Below are positions 8,501 to 16,906 of a stretch of 64,000 nucleotides of DNA, in pieces. Source of the DNA: Stackebrandtia nassauensis DSM 44728. Lineage in GTDB: Bacteria > Actinomycetota > Actinomycetes > Mycobacteriales > Micromonosporaceae. Under the pieces are notes generated by a model. The model was not told where the DNA came from. It saw only the letters and a list, made by a program, of their open reading frames with translations, and did not search any database. Each line of letters starts with the position of its first letter. The stretch's first letter is position 1. Both the position numbers and the translations under genes were made by a program. Location of the stretch: assembly GCF_000024545.1 (NCBI RefSeq), contig NC_013947.1, positions 5,270,001-5,334,000 of the forward strand. The letters are read 5' to 3'.

Positions 8501-8592
8501 AAGACGGCACGCTGCTTGGCCGGGCCGATGTCGACGCGACGACCGTCGGCCCACAGTTCGATCGCTCCCAGCAGGCGTATTTCCAGGGTCAT
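5500..8592 (-). CDS. AfsR/SARP-family transcriptional regulator with NB-ARC and TPR domains
   Basis: 1030 aa, with the full AfsR-like layout: an OmpR-type winged-helix DNA-binding domain (residues 1-95), a bacterial transcriptional activator domain (about 97-245, VDLHRYRRLCGAARD onward), an NB-ARC ATPase with P-loop GMAGVGKT at 289-296 and a Walker B-like VLLVLDN near 355, then a long TPR region to the end. In Streptomyces such proteins activate secondary metabolism or development. No biosynthetic cluster is adjacent, so the target is unknown. The frame is open to 9099, but ATG 8592 is chosen because the conserved MTLEIRLLG start follows a GAGGAT ribosome site. It is transcribed away from the lipoprotein gene at 8747. 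Confidence 0.9.
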   Translation of the reverse strand: MTLEIRLLGAIELWADGRRVDIGPAKQRAVFAILAAEATSVVPTDRLEHHTWGDAPPKDARRTLHVYLTRLRRALSGIEGLSLERHGGGYVLGVDTEQVDLHRYRRLCGAARDAADASHAASLWHEAFALWRGEPFTDHDIPRLNRLRHELRAERETAELDRNDAYLRAGRHTELLADLTEQVERRPLDERLAAQFIDATHQSGRTAEALTHYRDLRDRLVGELGREPGSSLRDLHRRILNDDQAPTVTEQSVPRQLPVTTVTFTGRDAESAHAIALLGSGTPIVSVDGMAGVGKTAFAVRVATEVSDKFCDGQLFVDLRGFSDDLAPLPANEAIGGMLRDLGVPQTQIPADLAGRSAMLRSRLADRRVLLVLDNTIGTEQVLPLLPGPGDSAVLITSRRKLPDLPDAEPITLDVLPRHEARELFTTVAQRNIDAETDPVNDIVTLAGQLPLALRLAAARLRSRPAWTVTDLRDRMASERQGERRSPAGRKLGAAFELSLRALTVEKRETFLSASLIPVHDLTAASVAAVTQHPIDEVEETLEELCDLNLLTTPTAGRYQYFDLLRDYAAQIAETNQPAHTRHDITGRALRWYMANARTACAAVRLPFPENPGLPTDPADMRFDDEQSALAWLDSERGNLLALLRHSSATSIPMWTMVDAISNYLLYRAEGASLLEICDLALSEPEALADNLAQVKLLSRKASAAQSLGDRTAMLTYTQAARERLTPDAGPKLRLGALSQLIMVHRTLGNVAEGATAAAEALKTYRELDEDGASYILQQVAAAVSDTGDLHATRELLEEASREFRRRDSLNLGFALTALVEVCTELGDFEAAEHFADETRKWMGKAGTETAQPQLHQDMALLHHARGETEPALEHARRAVDLARQMGMHGVDSAVLSTLARVSRDVSPDAHQYAEEAVKTSRDREAIAEHIVALWVLADIQLAAGDTTSATHTATTALDLARKHGYRLLKAKILTVLTEVHLATGDHDQARHTGTEALRDHQWCGSRPQHAKVHKLLAQATTDDGSGRIS

Positions 8593-8746
8593 CCGATCCT
8601 CGCGAGGTGATCTGACCGGCAACGATACGCGAATGACGGCGTCGTCAGGGTTCGTGAAGTCTTTGTGAAGGTCCCGCGCGCAATCGTAGGCGGCAATCGA
8701 CCCGACGCCTCGAGGGTGTCTCATTCGTGACCGTGGAAGGACCCAC

Positions 8747-9403
8747 ATGAACCGCCTGCTGACCACCACGATCGGTATAGCCGCCATCGCGATGGCATTG
8801 ACCGCGTGCGGCACCGACGATCCCCCTGGCGACTCGAAGGACGGCCCGATCGACGCCACGTCCGAGTCCGAGGGCGAGGGCATCGCCGAAGGCGACTTCC
8901 GCAATGCGCCCGTGCCGACCAACGACCCGAAGGACGCCTGGGAGAAGGATCTGCCCGCCGAGCCGGACCGCGAGGCCCCGCTGGCCGAGAAGATCGAGTT
9001 CGAGCTGGTCAGCGCCGCCGCCGAGTACACGCACCAATATGACGACAAGTCCGAAGTCACCTGCCCGGACATCAAGGGCGACAAGGACGAGGACGTCACC
9101 TGCGAGATGACCTACTTCGGTCAGAAGGTCGAATGGAAGGTCTCGATCTCGGGCGGCTCGATGGTGGCCCGCTACGAGTACGAGTCCGAGCAGAGCGTCC
9201 AGTCCCGCGAGTTCCTCGAGAACGCCTTGCGTTACAAGGCCCAGACCGAGGACGTCATGTGTGAGCTCGACGAGGAGTACACCGTCGTCAATCCCCAGAA
9301 GTCCGAACCGGTTGTGTGCCACTCGCTCAAGGACGGCGAGCAGGCCAACTGGCAGCTGTCGATCGGCGCGCGCGGCGCGGTGACGTTCAGCCAGAAGGGA
9401 TAG
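8747..9403 (+). CDS. Lipoprotein with tandem DUF4333-like domains
   Basis: 218 aa. Lipobox LTAC in the first 25 residues predicts a lipid-anchored extracellular protein. After an acidic linker there are two similar units of about 60 residues. Each has a helix, a cysteine, an acidic turn, a second cysteine and a strand ending in W-x-x-S-I (EVTCPD...VTCEM...WKVSISG, then DVMCELD...VVCHS...WQLSIGA). This is the DUF4333 pattern common in actinobacterial envelope lipoproteins; each unit probably holds one disulfide. The function is unknown. The ribosome site GGAAGG is well placed. It is divergent from the AfsR-like regulator, separated by 154 bp, which may mean shared control. Confidence 0.85.
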   Translation: MNRLLTTTIGIAAIAMALTACGTDDPPGDSKDGPIDATSESEGEGIAEGDFRNAPVPTNDPKDAWEKDLPAEPDREAPLAEKIEFELVSAAAEYTHQYDDKSEVTCPDIKGDKDEDVTCEMTYFGQKVEWKVSISGGSMVARYEYESEQSVQSREFLENALRYKAQTEDVMCELDEEYTVVNPQKSEPVVCHSLKDGEQANWQLSIGARGAVTFSQKG

Positions 9404-9429
9404 CGTCTCGCCATGTCGTGAGGCGTTCG

Positions 9430-9463
9430 CCGGGTGAGGGGGCACTGGGGCCTCCTCACTCGG
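9430..9463. terminator. Hairpin between convergent genes
   Basis: The arms 9430-9443 and 9450-9463 pair at 12 of 14 positions with a 6-base loop. The hairpin lies between the lipoprotein stop and the acyltransferase stop (the latter is inside the right arm), so it may terminate both. Confidence 0.5.
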
Positions 9464-10709
9464 CACTGTCGTGCAGGGACGTGAGTGCGCTGTGCCAGTG
9501 GTCGCGCAGCCGGTCGGTGTCGCTTGTGGAGACGACGCCGACGTGGGTGCGGTTGCCGTGAGTGGCGAAGCCGATCGTGGTGGCGTGGCCGGGCGGCCGG
9601 AACATGATGGGTACGAGTTCGCGTACGGGGTTGTCGTGGAATGCCAGGGCGGGAGTGGTTCCCCAGTTGCTGACGATGATGTCCACATAGCCGCCGGTGA
9701 GCGCGTGCCGGAACAGGGACGCGAAGACCCAGCTCGGCAGTACCTCGGCTCCGGCCCGGGAGACGTCGATGTCGCGACCGTGTTTGGCCTGGGTGGTCGC
9801 GGCGGTGATGGCCTTGAGTGCCGAGACCGGATCCTGGTGTCGCTTCGGCAGCGGCACGCGCATCGTCGTCAGTTCGTTGCCCAGTCGGTGGGTGTCGTCG
9901 GCCGAGCGGGTGCTGACCGGTATGAGGGCGTACGGGGTCGTGTCGCCGGTCGACAGGGTTCGGGTCGTCAGCGCGAGCACGACGTCGTTGACGGTCGCGT
10001 CGTGGTGCGCGGCTATCCGCCGCACCTGTGCGCTGTCGAAGGTCGCCCAGTCGACGCGGTGATCGCCGTTGGCGTTTCGGGTCGGGAATCGGCGTGGCAC
10101 CAGGTTCCACGCCTGTCGGGGGCCGCCGCGCAGGAGCTTGGCCCAGGATTCGCGTCGCGAAAGGCGCCTCGGGGTGATCCAGCTTCGCGACGGACGCGAC
10201 AGCGACGATCGCTCGCCGAAAGCGCGGTGCGCCAGGCTCATCATGCTCTGGCCATCGGCCAGGGCGTGGTGGACGTGCAGCATCAGCGCCCATTGGCCTG
10301 GGGCGAATCCCCGCAGCAGCCATGCCCGCCACGGCGCTGTCGCGGGATCGAGCCTCATGGCGGCGATGTCCCCGACGGCGGCGCGAAGGCCGGTCTCGCC
10401 ATCGGCACGGTATCCGGAGTACTGCGCGATGCGGGAGTCCCAGCTGAACCGCGGATCCGGGTACCACACCGATCGTCCCCGGGACTCGCCCAGCAGCCAA
10501 CGCAGTTCCGGGACCGTGGAGAACCTCTCGGCGAGGTGTCGCACGAGTTGGCTCAGATCCGGCGCCTCGCCGTCGAAACGAAGCAACAGCCCGATGCCGA
10601 CGCTACGGCCGCAACGCTTCTCGTACGTGACCAGACACTGGTCGATGCCGCGCAACGGCTTCGCGCGTTCGTTCACAAATACCCCCGTGCGACTCACGTT
10701 GTCACACAT
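9456..10709 (-). CDS. WS/DGAT-type O-acyltransferase
   Basis: 417 aa, somewhat shorter than typical wax ester synthase/diacylglycerol acyltransferases (about 450-470). The catalytic motif HHxxxDG is present as HHALADG, in the context LMLHVHHALADGQSMM. The C-terminal WSD1-like half has the ISNVPGP-type region replaced by IIVSNWGTTPALAF and ends in GNRTHVGVVSTSD. Known members esterify acyl-CoA to alcohols or diacylglycerol at the membrane. The start is uncertain: ATG 10709 sits 1 bp from GGGAGG, which is too close, whereas GTG 10697 lies 13 bp from it. It follows the frameshifted small gene at 10716-11019 by a few bases, suggesting one operon. Confidence 0.82.
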   Translation of the reverse strand: MCDNVSRTGVFVNERAKPLRGIDQCLVTYEKRCGRSVGIGLLLRFDGEAPDLSQLVRHLAERFSTVPELRWLLGESRGRSVWYPDPRFSWDSRIAQYSGYRADGETGLRAAVGDIAAMRLDPATAPWRAWLLRGFAPGQWALMLHVHHALADGQSMMSLAHRAFGERSSLSRPSRSWITPRRLSRRESWAKLLRGGPRQAWNLVPRRFPTRNANGDHRVDWATFDSAQVRRIAAHHDATVNDVVLALTTRTLSTGDTTPYALIPVSTRSADDTHRLGNELTTMRVPLPKRHQDPVSALKAITAATTQAKHGRDIDVSRAGAEVLPSWVFASLFRHALTGGYVDIIVSNWGTTPALAFHDNPVRELVPIMFRPPGHATTIGFATHGNRTHVGVVSTSDTDRLRDHWHSALTSLHDSAE

Positions 10710-10715
10710 CCTCCC

Positions 10716-11019
<304 letters not shown>

Positions 11020-11101
11020 CGTCACACCCCTGTTCCGAGCGATTGCCAGGTGTCGTAAGGGCATGGCAACACGGTTTCGCCGGAACCGGTCCCGGCCGCT
11101 G

Positions 11102-12397
11102 TTACGAGGCGGCCTCCTCGTCGATCGCGTTGGTGAGGATGGCGAGTCCTTCGGCGGCTTCGGATTCGGTGAGGGTCAGGGGTGGCCCCATGCGGATGAC
11201 GTTGCCGTACAGGCCGCCCTTGCCGACCAGCAGACCGTCGCGTCGGCAGGCTTCCAGGACCCGCAGGGCGGCGGCCGGGTCGGGGCGGGTGGTGTCGGCC
11301 GCGACGAACTCGATGGCGATCATGAGGCCCTTGCCGCGGACCTCGGCGACGATCGGTGAGCGTCGCGCCTGTTCGGTCAGACCGGCGTGGATGATGGCTC
11401 CGGTGCGGGCGGCGTTGTGTTGCAGGTCGTTGTCCCGCAGGTAGTCCAGGACGGCGATGCCCGCCGCGGCGGCGAGCGGGTTGCCGCCGAAGGTGTTGAA
11501 GGAGATCGCCGACAGGCAGTCCATGACCTCGGCGCGGGCCACGACGCCGCCGAGGGCGAAGCCGTTGCCGATGCCCTTGGCGAAGGTGAGGATGTCGGGT
11601 ACCGCGTCGTGGGCCTGGTAGCCCCACAGGTGCGAGCCGGTGCGGCCCCAGCCGGTCTGGACTTCGTCGCAGACCCACAGGATGCCGTGTTCGGCGAGCA
11701 CTTCTTGGATGGCCTTGAAGTAGCCGTCGGGCGGCATGACGAAGCCGCCGACGCCCTGGATCGGTTCGGCTATCAGGCAGGCGACGTCGCCGGAGGTGGT
11801 GGTGGCCAGTACTTCGCGCAGGTCGGCCACGGAGCGCTCGATGTACTCCGCGTCGGACATTCCCGCGAACAGGCCCCGCAGCCGGTCTCCGGAGTGGAGG
11901 TAGCTGACGTTGAACGGGGTGAGGGCCGAGGCCGACCATCCCTTGTTGCCGGTGACGCCGACGGCGCCGAAGGTGCGGCCGTGGTAGCTGTTGCGCATGG
12001 CCAGGATCTGGTTGCTGCGCCGGTACTGGGTGGCCAGCAGCAGTGCCGTCTCGGTGGCCTCGGAGCCGCTGTTGCCGAGGAAGACCTTGGCGTCGGGGAT
12101 GCCGGACACGGCGGCGATCTTCTCGGCGAGGATGACCTGGTTGCGGATCAGGTACAGGGTCGAGGAGTGGGTGATGCCGGTGCTGAGCTGCCGGTCGACG
12201 GCCTCGCGGATCTCGGGGATGTCGTAGCCGACCATCGTGGTCAGTACCCCGCCGAAGAAGTCCAGGTAGGACTTTCCGGTGGCGTCGACGACGCGGCGAC
12301 CCGAGGCCGAGACGAACTCGATCGGTTCGGCGTACATCGGACTCACCCAGTTGGGAAGCACTGCTCGGTGCCGGTCGGTCAATGCTTTGTGTTCCAC
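11102..12397 (-). CDS. Class III PLP-dependent aminotransferase
   Basis: 431 aa. Fold-type I aminotransferase of class III (AGXT2/GABA/ornithine transaminase group). Visible landmarks are the PLP-phosphate loop NSGSEA (109-114), SYHGRTFG (137-144), the PLP-ring aspartate in DEVQTG (D244) and the Schiff-base lysine in TFAKGIGNG (K274). The overall pattern resembles alanine-glyoxylate or 4-aminobutyrate aminotransferases, but the substrate is not determinable. GTG 12397 is taken as start because AAGGGA precedes it and the N-terminal VEHKALTDRH is family-like; the open frame upstream has no such support. It transcribes away from the FAD oxidoreductase at 12619. Confidence 0.9.
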   Translation of the reverse strand: MEHKALTDRHRAVLPNWVSPMYAEPIEFVSASGRRVVDATGKSYLDFFGGVLTTMVGYDIPEIREAVDRQLSTGITHSSTLYLIRNQVILAEKIAAVSGIPDAKVFLGNSGSEATETALLLATQYRRSNQILAMRNSYHGRTFGAVGVTGNKGWSASALTPFNVSYLHSGDRLRGLFAGMSDAEYIERSVADLREVLATTTSGDVACLIAEPIQGVGGFVMPPDGYFKAIQEVLAEHGILWVCDEVQTGWGRTGSHLWGYQAHDAVPDILTFAKGIGNGFALGGVVARAEVMDCLSAISFNTFGGNPLAAAAGIAVLDYLRDNDLQHNAARTGAIIHAGLTEQARRSPIVAEVRGKGLMIAIEFVAADTTRPDPAAALRVLEACRRDGLLVGKGGLYGNVIRMGPPLTLTESEAAEGLAILTNAIDEEAAS

Positions 12398-12618
12398 GGC
12401 GGTCCCTTCGGGGTGGTCACAACGGATCGCCCGATTATCGGCCCCCGACCCCGGGGAGCGCAACAGCTCGGGGGCGATGACGACACGGGCCGATGTATCA
12501 GCACGTCGCCGTCCGGTAGCAAGCGGTCAATTGTGACGCGGGAGGTTGACAGGCGGAGTCCCGGCGACGATTCTTTGAAGCGCCCCGTGAAGCCCCCTCA
12601 CGTGAGTCAGGAGCGCCA

Positions 12619-13728
12619 ATGACCGCGACCGTAGCCGTCGTCGGGGGAGGCTATGGCGGGATCACCGTCGCCCAGGCGCTGGACGACGTCGCCGACGTCG
12701 TCCTCATTGACCCCAAGGACGCGTTCGTACACAATGTCGCCGCGCTGCGCGCGATCGTGGATCCATCGTGGGCGGAGCAGATGTTCATGCCCTACTCGGG
12801 GCTGCTGAAGCGCGGGCGGGTTGTCGAGGACTGGGTGGTCTCGGTTGAGGCGCACGGGGTGTGGCTGTCGTCGGGTGGGTTCATGCAGGCCGACTACATC
12901 GTGATCGCCACCGGTACGAGTTACCCGTTTCCGGCCAAGGTCGGTTCGCACCACGCGGAGGCGGCCCGGCGGCGGATCCAGGCGACCTCGGAGGCGCTGT
13001 ACCAGGCGGGGCACGTGCTGCTGCTGGGCGCCGGTCCGGTGGGGCTGGAGCTGGCCGGTGAGATCTCGTCCGCGTGGCCGCAGAAGGGCGTCACCGTCGT
13101 GGATCCGGCCGGGGAGATCCTGTCGGGCACGTTCATGGCCGACTTCGATCCCGAGCTGAGCCAGCGGATGCGCGACATGCTGCACCAGCAGTTGATGGAG
13201 CGCGGCACCCGGCTGCTCCTGGGCACGGCCCCCGATCACAGCCTGCCGGTCCCGGCGGGGACGTTGCAGACCTTCACCACGACGATGCGGTCCGGTGAGA
13301 CGGTCACCGCCGACATCTGGTTTCGGTGCCACGGACGGCAACCGGCCTCGCGGGTGCTGGGGCGGAGCCTGTCCATGGTGCGCCGCCACGACGACCTGAT
13401 CGAGGTCATGCCGGACCTGCGGTTGCGGGGGCAGCGGCGGGTGTTCGCCATCGGCGATGTCACCGCCACCGGCGCCCTGGACACGGCGGTGGTGGCCATC
13501 GAGCAGGCGGGAGTGGTGGCCGACAACATCCGGTTCCTGTTGACGGGTGAGGGTGAACTGGGGACGTATCGGCCCGCGCAGCCGGTCCTGTCGATTCCGT
13601 TGGGCCCCACCGGCGGCGTGACGTACATACCCGACGCCGGGATCCTGGACGGCGACGCCACGGCCGAGATCAAGGGCGGTGACCTGTTCGTCGGGCGTTA
13701 CGCGGCGATGTTCGGGTTGTCCGGCTGA
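12619..13728 (+). CDS. FAD-dependent NAD(P)-disulfide-type oxidoreductase
   Basis: 369 aa. It has two dinucleotide-binding folds: an FAD-binding GGGYGG at residues 9-14 with ATG motif DYIVIATGTSY (91-101), and an NAD(P)-binding GAGPVG at 136-141. The conserved C-terminal RVFAIGDVTATG binds the FAD ribityl chain. No redox-active CxxC pair is present, which points to the NDH-2/AIF/FSP1-like group (quinone or other one-electron acceptor) rather than to thioredoxin or glutathione reductases. An AGGAG ribosome site precedes ATG. The final 31 bp overlap the convergent SRPBCC gene. Confidence 0.87.
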   Translation: MTATVAVVGGGYGGITVAQALDDVADVVLIDPKDAFVHNVAALRAIVDPSWAEQMFMPYSGLLKRGRVVEDWVVSVEAHGVWLSSGGFMQADYIVIATGTSYPFPAKVGSHHAEAARRRIQATSEALYQAGHVLLLGAGPVGLELAGEISSAWPQKGVTVVDPAGEILSGTFMADFDPELSQRMRDMLHQQLMERGTRLLLGTAPDHSLPVPAGTLQTFTTTMRSGETVTADIWFRCHGRQPASRVLGRSLSMVRRHDDLIEVMPDLRLRGQRRVFAIGDVTATGALDTAVVAIEQAGVVADNIRFLLTGEGELGTYRPAQPVLSIPLGPTGGVTYIPDAGILDGDATAEIKGGDLFVGRYAAMFGLSG

Positions 13729-14165
13729 GGGCCGGTGATCTTGGCGCGAATGGTGTCGTGCCAGGACTTCAGGAAGGCCGGGTATCCGGCGGCGAACGCG
13801 TCGAGTTCGGCGCGGCCGGACTCGGACAGTGCGGTCAGGTCGTAGGACACGGTCACGGTACTGCCGCCGGGTGCCTCCCGCAGCAAGACGGCGACGGTAC
13901 CGGCGCGATTGCCCACAGTGGTGCGGGCGTAGGAGATCGCGCGGCCGGGTTCGCGGTCGAGGACGACCCACACGGTGTGCTCGCCGTGGGCGTTGGTCTC
14001 GAAGACGGTGCCGGGCTGGGTGTCGTCGTCCGGGTTGTCGGGGAAGTGCGGGACCCAGCCGTCCACCCAGTCCTGTTCGCCGCGGGGCGTGAACAGCCGG
14101 AAGGCTTGCGCGGGCGGCAAAGCCACCTCGATGGAACCGGTGAGCCGGTGGCGGACGGTCGTCAT
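13698..14165 (-). CDS. SRPBCC (START-like) family protein
   Basis: 155 aa. The sequence follows the SRPBCC/polyketide-cyclase-like fold: an N-terminal strand (GSIEVALPPAQAFRLFTP), central strands (GTVFETNAHGEHTVWVVLDR) and a long C-terminal helix (GRAELDAFAAGYPAFLKSWH). These proteins bind hydrophobic ligands in a deep cavity; some act in stress or polyketide metabolism. No ligand can be assigned. The stop codon lies inside the convergent FAD oxidoreductase gene. It lies 64 bp downstream of the OYE gene on the same strand, but a hairpin at 14197-14221 separates them. Confidence 0.8.
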   Translation of the reverse strand: MTTVRHRLTGSIEVALPPAQAFRLFTPRGEQDWVDGWVPHFPDNPDDDTQPGTVFETNAHGEHTVWVVLDREPGRAISYARTTVGNRAGTVAVLLREAPGGSTVTVSYDLTALSESGRAELDAFAAGYPAFLKSWHDTIRAKITGPQPDNPNIAA

Positions 14166-14196
14166 CTCCCGAGCGTATCGGGGGTGATCGGGGGCG

Positions 14197-14221
14197 GGGG
14201 CGGAACCGTCGGCTCCGCCCC
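14197..14221 (-). terminator. GC-rich hairpin after the OYE-family gene
   Basis: An 8-bp perfect stem (GGGGCGGA with TCCGCCCC, 9-base loop) lies 9 bp beyond the stop of the gene at 14230-15327. There is no T-run. Confidence 0.5.
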
Positions 14222-14229
14222 GGTGGCGG

Positions 14230-15327
14230 CTAGGCGCGGTGGTACTGGATCGGCGCGGACACTTCGGCGCCGAGTTCCTTGGCGGCGTGGCGAACCCAGT
14301 ACGGGTCGCGCAGCAGTTCCCGGCCCAGCAGGACGGCGTCGGCCTTGCCGGAGGCGACGATGTCCTCGGCCTGGTGGGCTTCGGTGATCAGGCCGACGGC
14401 CGCGACCGGCAGTCCGGTCTCGGCGCGAATCCGCTCGGCGAACGGCACCTGGTAGCCGGGCCCGGTCACGATCTTGGCGTCGGGGACGTTGCCGCCGGTC
14501 GACACGTCCAGCAGGTCCACGCCGTGCGCCTGGAGTTCCTTGGCGAACCGCACCGTGTCGTCGGCGGTCCAGCCCTCGCGGTCGTCCTCGGGGTCCTCGG
14601 CCAGCCAGTCCGTGGCCGACAACCGGAACAGCACCGGCAGCTCCTCGGGCCACACCGCCCGGACGGCGTCGACGACGTCGAGCGCGAACCGGATCCGGCC
14701 TTCGAACGAGCCGCCGTATGCGTCGGTGCGGTGGTTGCTGTACGGCGACAGGAACTGGTGCACCAGGTAGCCGTGGGCGCCGTGGATCTCGGCGACCTCG
14801 AAACCGGCGGCCAGCGCCCGCCGGGCGGCGTCGGCGAACTGGCCGACGATCTCGCCGATCGCCTCGATGGTCAGCTCGACCGGGGTCGTGTAGCCGTCGC
14901 TGAACGGGATCGGGCTGGGGCCCAACGGGATCCAGCCCAGTGGCTCATCAGGACCGATCGGCCGTCCACGATCGACCCAGGTGCGTTCGGTGGAGGCCTT
15001 GCGGCCCGCGTGCGCCAGCTGGATTCCCGGGACCGTCCCCTGTGCCTTAAGGAAGCCGGTGACGCGCTGGAAGGCCGCGACCTGGGTGTCGTTCCAGATG
15101 CCCAGGTCGTAGGGCGAGATGCGTCCTTCGGGGCTGACGGCCGTGGCCTCGGTGAGGATCAGCCCGGTCCCGCCGACGGCGCGGGCGGCGAGGTGGGCGA
15201 AGTGCCAGTCCGACGCGACGCCCGGGGCGGCTTCGGGTTCGGCGCTGTACTGGCACATCGACGCCATCCAGGCGCGGTTGGGGATGGTCAGCGACCTGAG
15301 GGTGTAGGGGGTGAACAGCGAACTCAC
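14230..15327 (-). CDS. Old yellow enzyme family NADH:flavin oxidoreductase (YqjM-like)
   Basis: 365 aa TIM-barrel FMN enzyme. The YqjM/thermophilic-like OYE subclass is indicated by MCQYS at 24-28, which carries the redox-tuning Cys and Tyr. IQLAHAGRKAS, the substrate-binding IHGAHGYLVHQFLSP, and the C-terminal FMN phosphate loop ADAVLLGRELLRDPYW are all present. Such enzymes reduce activated C=C bonds of enones or nitro compounds with NAD(P)H, usually in detoxification. The neighbouring TetR/SMR and epoxide hydrolase genes suggest the same theme. ATG 15327 is preceded by AAGGAGAT. Confidence 0.92.
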   Translation of the reverse strand: MSSLFTPYTLRSLTIPNRAWMASMCQYSAEPEAAPGVASDWHFAHLAARAVGGTGLILTEATAVSPEGRISPYDLGIWNDTQVAAFQRVTGFLKAQGTVPGIQLAHAGRKASTERTWVDRGRPIGPDEPLGWIPLGPSPIPFSDGYTTPVELTIEAIGEIVGQFADAARRALAAGFEVAEIHGAHGYLVHQFLSPYSNHRTDAYGGSFEGRIRFALDVVDAVRAVWPEELPVLFRLSATDWLAEDPEDDREGWTADDTVRFAKELQAHGVDLLDVSTGGNVPDAKIVTGPGYQVPFAERIRAETGLPVAAVGLITEAHQAEDIVASGKADAVLLGRELLRDPYWVRHAAKELGAEVSAPIQYHRA

Positions 15328-15501
15328 GACGATCTCCTTGTGCGAGGCGGTGGCGCGAGGACCAAAATCATTGCAGACGCTTACTATTTATACACGCCGA
15401 TAGTTGCACAGACAAATAGTTGCCGCGTTTCGGCAGCAACTTGCCGCATTCGCTGGTCAGCGTCGAGATCCGAGGTTATACGCGTCGCGGATCACATCGT
15501 A

Positions 15502-15525
15502 ACTTTACCAACCGGTTGGTAAAGT
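15502..15525. promoter_or_regulatory. Perfect 24-bp palindrome, TetR operator
   Basis: ACTTTACCAACC and its exact reverse complement meet at 15513/15514, ending 7 bp before the start of the tetR gene. The position within its own leader indicates autorepression. It could also affect the divergent OYE gene 175 bp away. Confidence 0.85.
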
Positions 15526-15532
15526 AACTCCC

Positions 15533-16093
15533 ATGAGACCAAGTTCCAAGACAGCGATACTCGAAGCCTCGCGGCGGGTCGCCGAGCGCAGTGGCATCGG
15601 CAGCCTGACCCTCGAGGCCGCCGCCCAGGAGGCGGGACTGAGCAAACCCGGACTGATGTACCACTTCGCGAGCAAGGAACAGCTGCGCGTCGCGGTGGCG
15701 GAGTACATCACCGAGGGCTGGCACCAGCAGATGCTCGCCGAGCTGGGCAAGCCGTTCGACGACGCCACCCCCGCCGAGCGGGTGGCCGCGTACTGCCGGG
15801 TCTTCACCACCCTGTCCACCGGGAAGGGCGACCTGGTGCTGTTCGTCGACTCCGTGCACGAGGAAGCCCTGATCGCGCCGTGGTGCGAACTGTTGCGGCA
15901 CTGGCTGTCGGACTCGATTCCCCTCACGGACCCGGCCGACCCGGCGAGCATCGACCTCGTCGTCGCCCGGCTGGCCGCCGACGGACTGTGGATGGCCGAC
16001 GCGAGTCAGACCACCGGCCTCGACGAGAACACCCGCGCGGCGGTCGTCGCCCGGATCCAGCAGCTGGCCACCGGGAAGGACGCGACGCGATGA
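15533..16093 (+). CDS. TetR-family repressor of the SMR pair
   Basis: 186 aa. The N-terminal HTH (about residues 5-50: ILEASRRVAERSGIGSLTLEAAAQEAGLSKPGL, with the recognition helix near LSKPGLMYHF) is standard for TetR/AcrR proteins. The C-terminal ligand domain contains an unusual number of Asp/Glu and resembles regulators of drug efflux. Its stop codon overlaps the start of the first SMR gene (ATGA), so it is the first gene of a three-gene operon, and a perfect palindrome lies directly upstream. Confidence 0.92.
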   Translation: MRPSSKTAILEASRRVAERSGIGSLTLEAAAQEAGLSKPGLMYHFASKEQLRVAVAEYITEGWHQQMLAELGKPFDDATPAERVAAYCRVFTTLSTGKGDLVLFVDSVHEEALIAPWCELLRHWLSDSIPLTDPADPASIDLVVARLAADGLWMADASQTTGLDENTRAAVVARIQQLATGKDATR

Positions 16094-16458
16094 ACAAGTG
16101 GCTGATGCTGGGCATCGCGATCGCCCTGGAGGTCGGCGCGACGCTGTCGCTGCGGGCGATGTCGGGACTCGAACATCCCTGGTTCCTCGCGGCCGTGGTG
16201 GCCGGATACGTCGGGGCGTTCTACTTCGTGGCCAAGCTGCTGGAGACCGGCATGCAGGTCGGGGTGGCATACGGGGTGTGGGCCGCCAGCGGCGTCGCAC
16301 TCACCGCGATCCTCGGATCGCTGCTGTTCGGCGACCCGCTGACCTGGCAGGTCGGGGCGGGCATCGGGCTGATCATCGGCGGGGTGCTGCTGGTGGAGAT
16401 CGGCTCGCAGCGCGCCGAGGAAACCCGGGAAGTACTGACCCCCACCGGAGGTGAATGA
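16090..16458 (+). CDS. Small multidrug resistance (SMR) protein, first subunit
   Basis: 122 aa with four membrane helices. The conserved membrane glutamate of SMR proteins lies in IAIALEVGATLSLRAM (residue 14), and the conserved VAYGVWAASGVALTA segment forms helix 3. SMR proteins exchange cationic compounds or guanidinium for protons. A 25-residue charged tail (SQRAEETREVLTPTGGE) distinguishes it from the second subunit. It overlaps both neighbours by 4 bp (ATGA), typical of a co-translated heterodimeric pair (EbrAB/YkkCD type). Confidence 0.92.
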   Translation: MNKWLMLGIAIALEVGATLSLRAMSGLEHPWFLAAVVAGYVGAFYFVAKLLETGMQVGVAYGVWAASGVALTAILGSLLFGDPLTWQVGAGIGLIIGGVLLVEIGSQRAEETREVLTPTGGE

Positions 16459-16790
16459 CCATGGCATGGCTGTTCCTGATCGCCGCCATCGCACTGGAGA
16501 CCATCGCGACGCTGTCGATGAAGGCGTCGGAGGGTTTCACGAGGAAGGCGTGGATCGCGCCGGTCGCGATCGGCTACGTCGGCGCGTTCTCGTTGCTCGG
16601 TGCCGTTCTCGCGCAAGGGATGCCGGTGGGCGTGGCCTACGGGGTATGGGCCGCCAGCGGGGTCGCGCTGACGGCGGTCCTCGGACGCGTCATCTTCCGG
16701 GATCCGTTGACCTGGGTCATGGCCGCCGGAATCGCGCTTATCATCGGTGGCGTAATGGTGGTCGAGATCGGCGCGCAGGCGGCACACTGA
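16455..16790 (+). CDS. Small multidrug resistance (SMR) protein, second subunit
   Basis: 111 aa, four membrane helices, conserved glutamate in IAAIALETIATLSMKAS. It shares VAYGVWAASGVALTA with the first subunit, and the two are clear paralogues. Charged loops differ between them (TRKAW here, LEHPW there), consistent with opposite membrane orientation in a paired SMR. The start may be ATG 16455 (overlapping the preceding stop) or ATG 16461. It probably exports cationic antiseptics, dyes or a natural toxic metabolite sensed by the TetR protein. Confidence 0.92.
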   Translation: MTMAWLFLIAAIALETIATLSMKASEGFTRKAWIAPVAIGYVGAFSLLGAVLAQGMPVGVAYGVWAASGVALTAVLGRVIFRDPLTWVMAAGIALIIGGVMVVEIGAQAAH

Positions 16791-16906
16791 CGCTTTCGAT
16801 CTCCTATGGATAAACCAATCAAAACGACGCTTTTCGATGAATTCCGCACTCAGGTCTTACAGTTGTGTCAATGTGTTCGCACATTTACCTTGACGAAAGG
16901 CACGCC

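Noticed and set aside
5500-8592. A secondary-metabolite cluster controlled by the AfsR-like regulator
   Set aside because: No polyketide synthase, NRPS, terpene or RiPP genes occur in the window; a lone regulator does not support a cluster.
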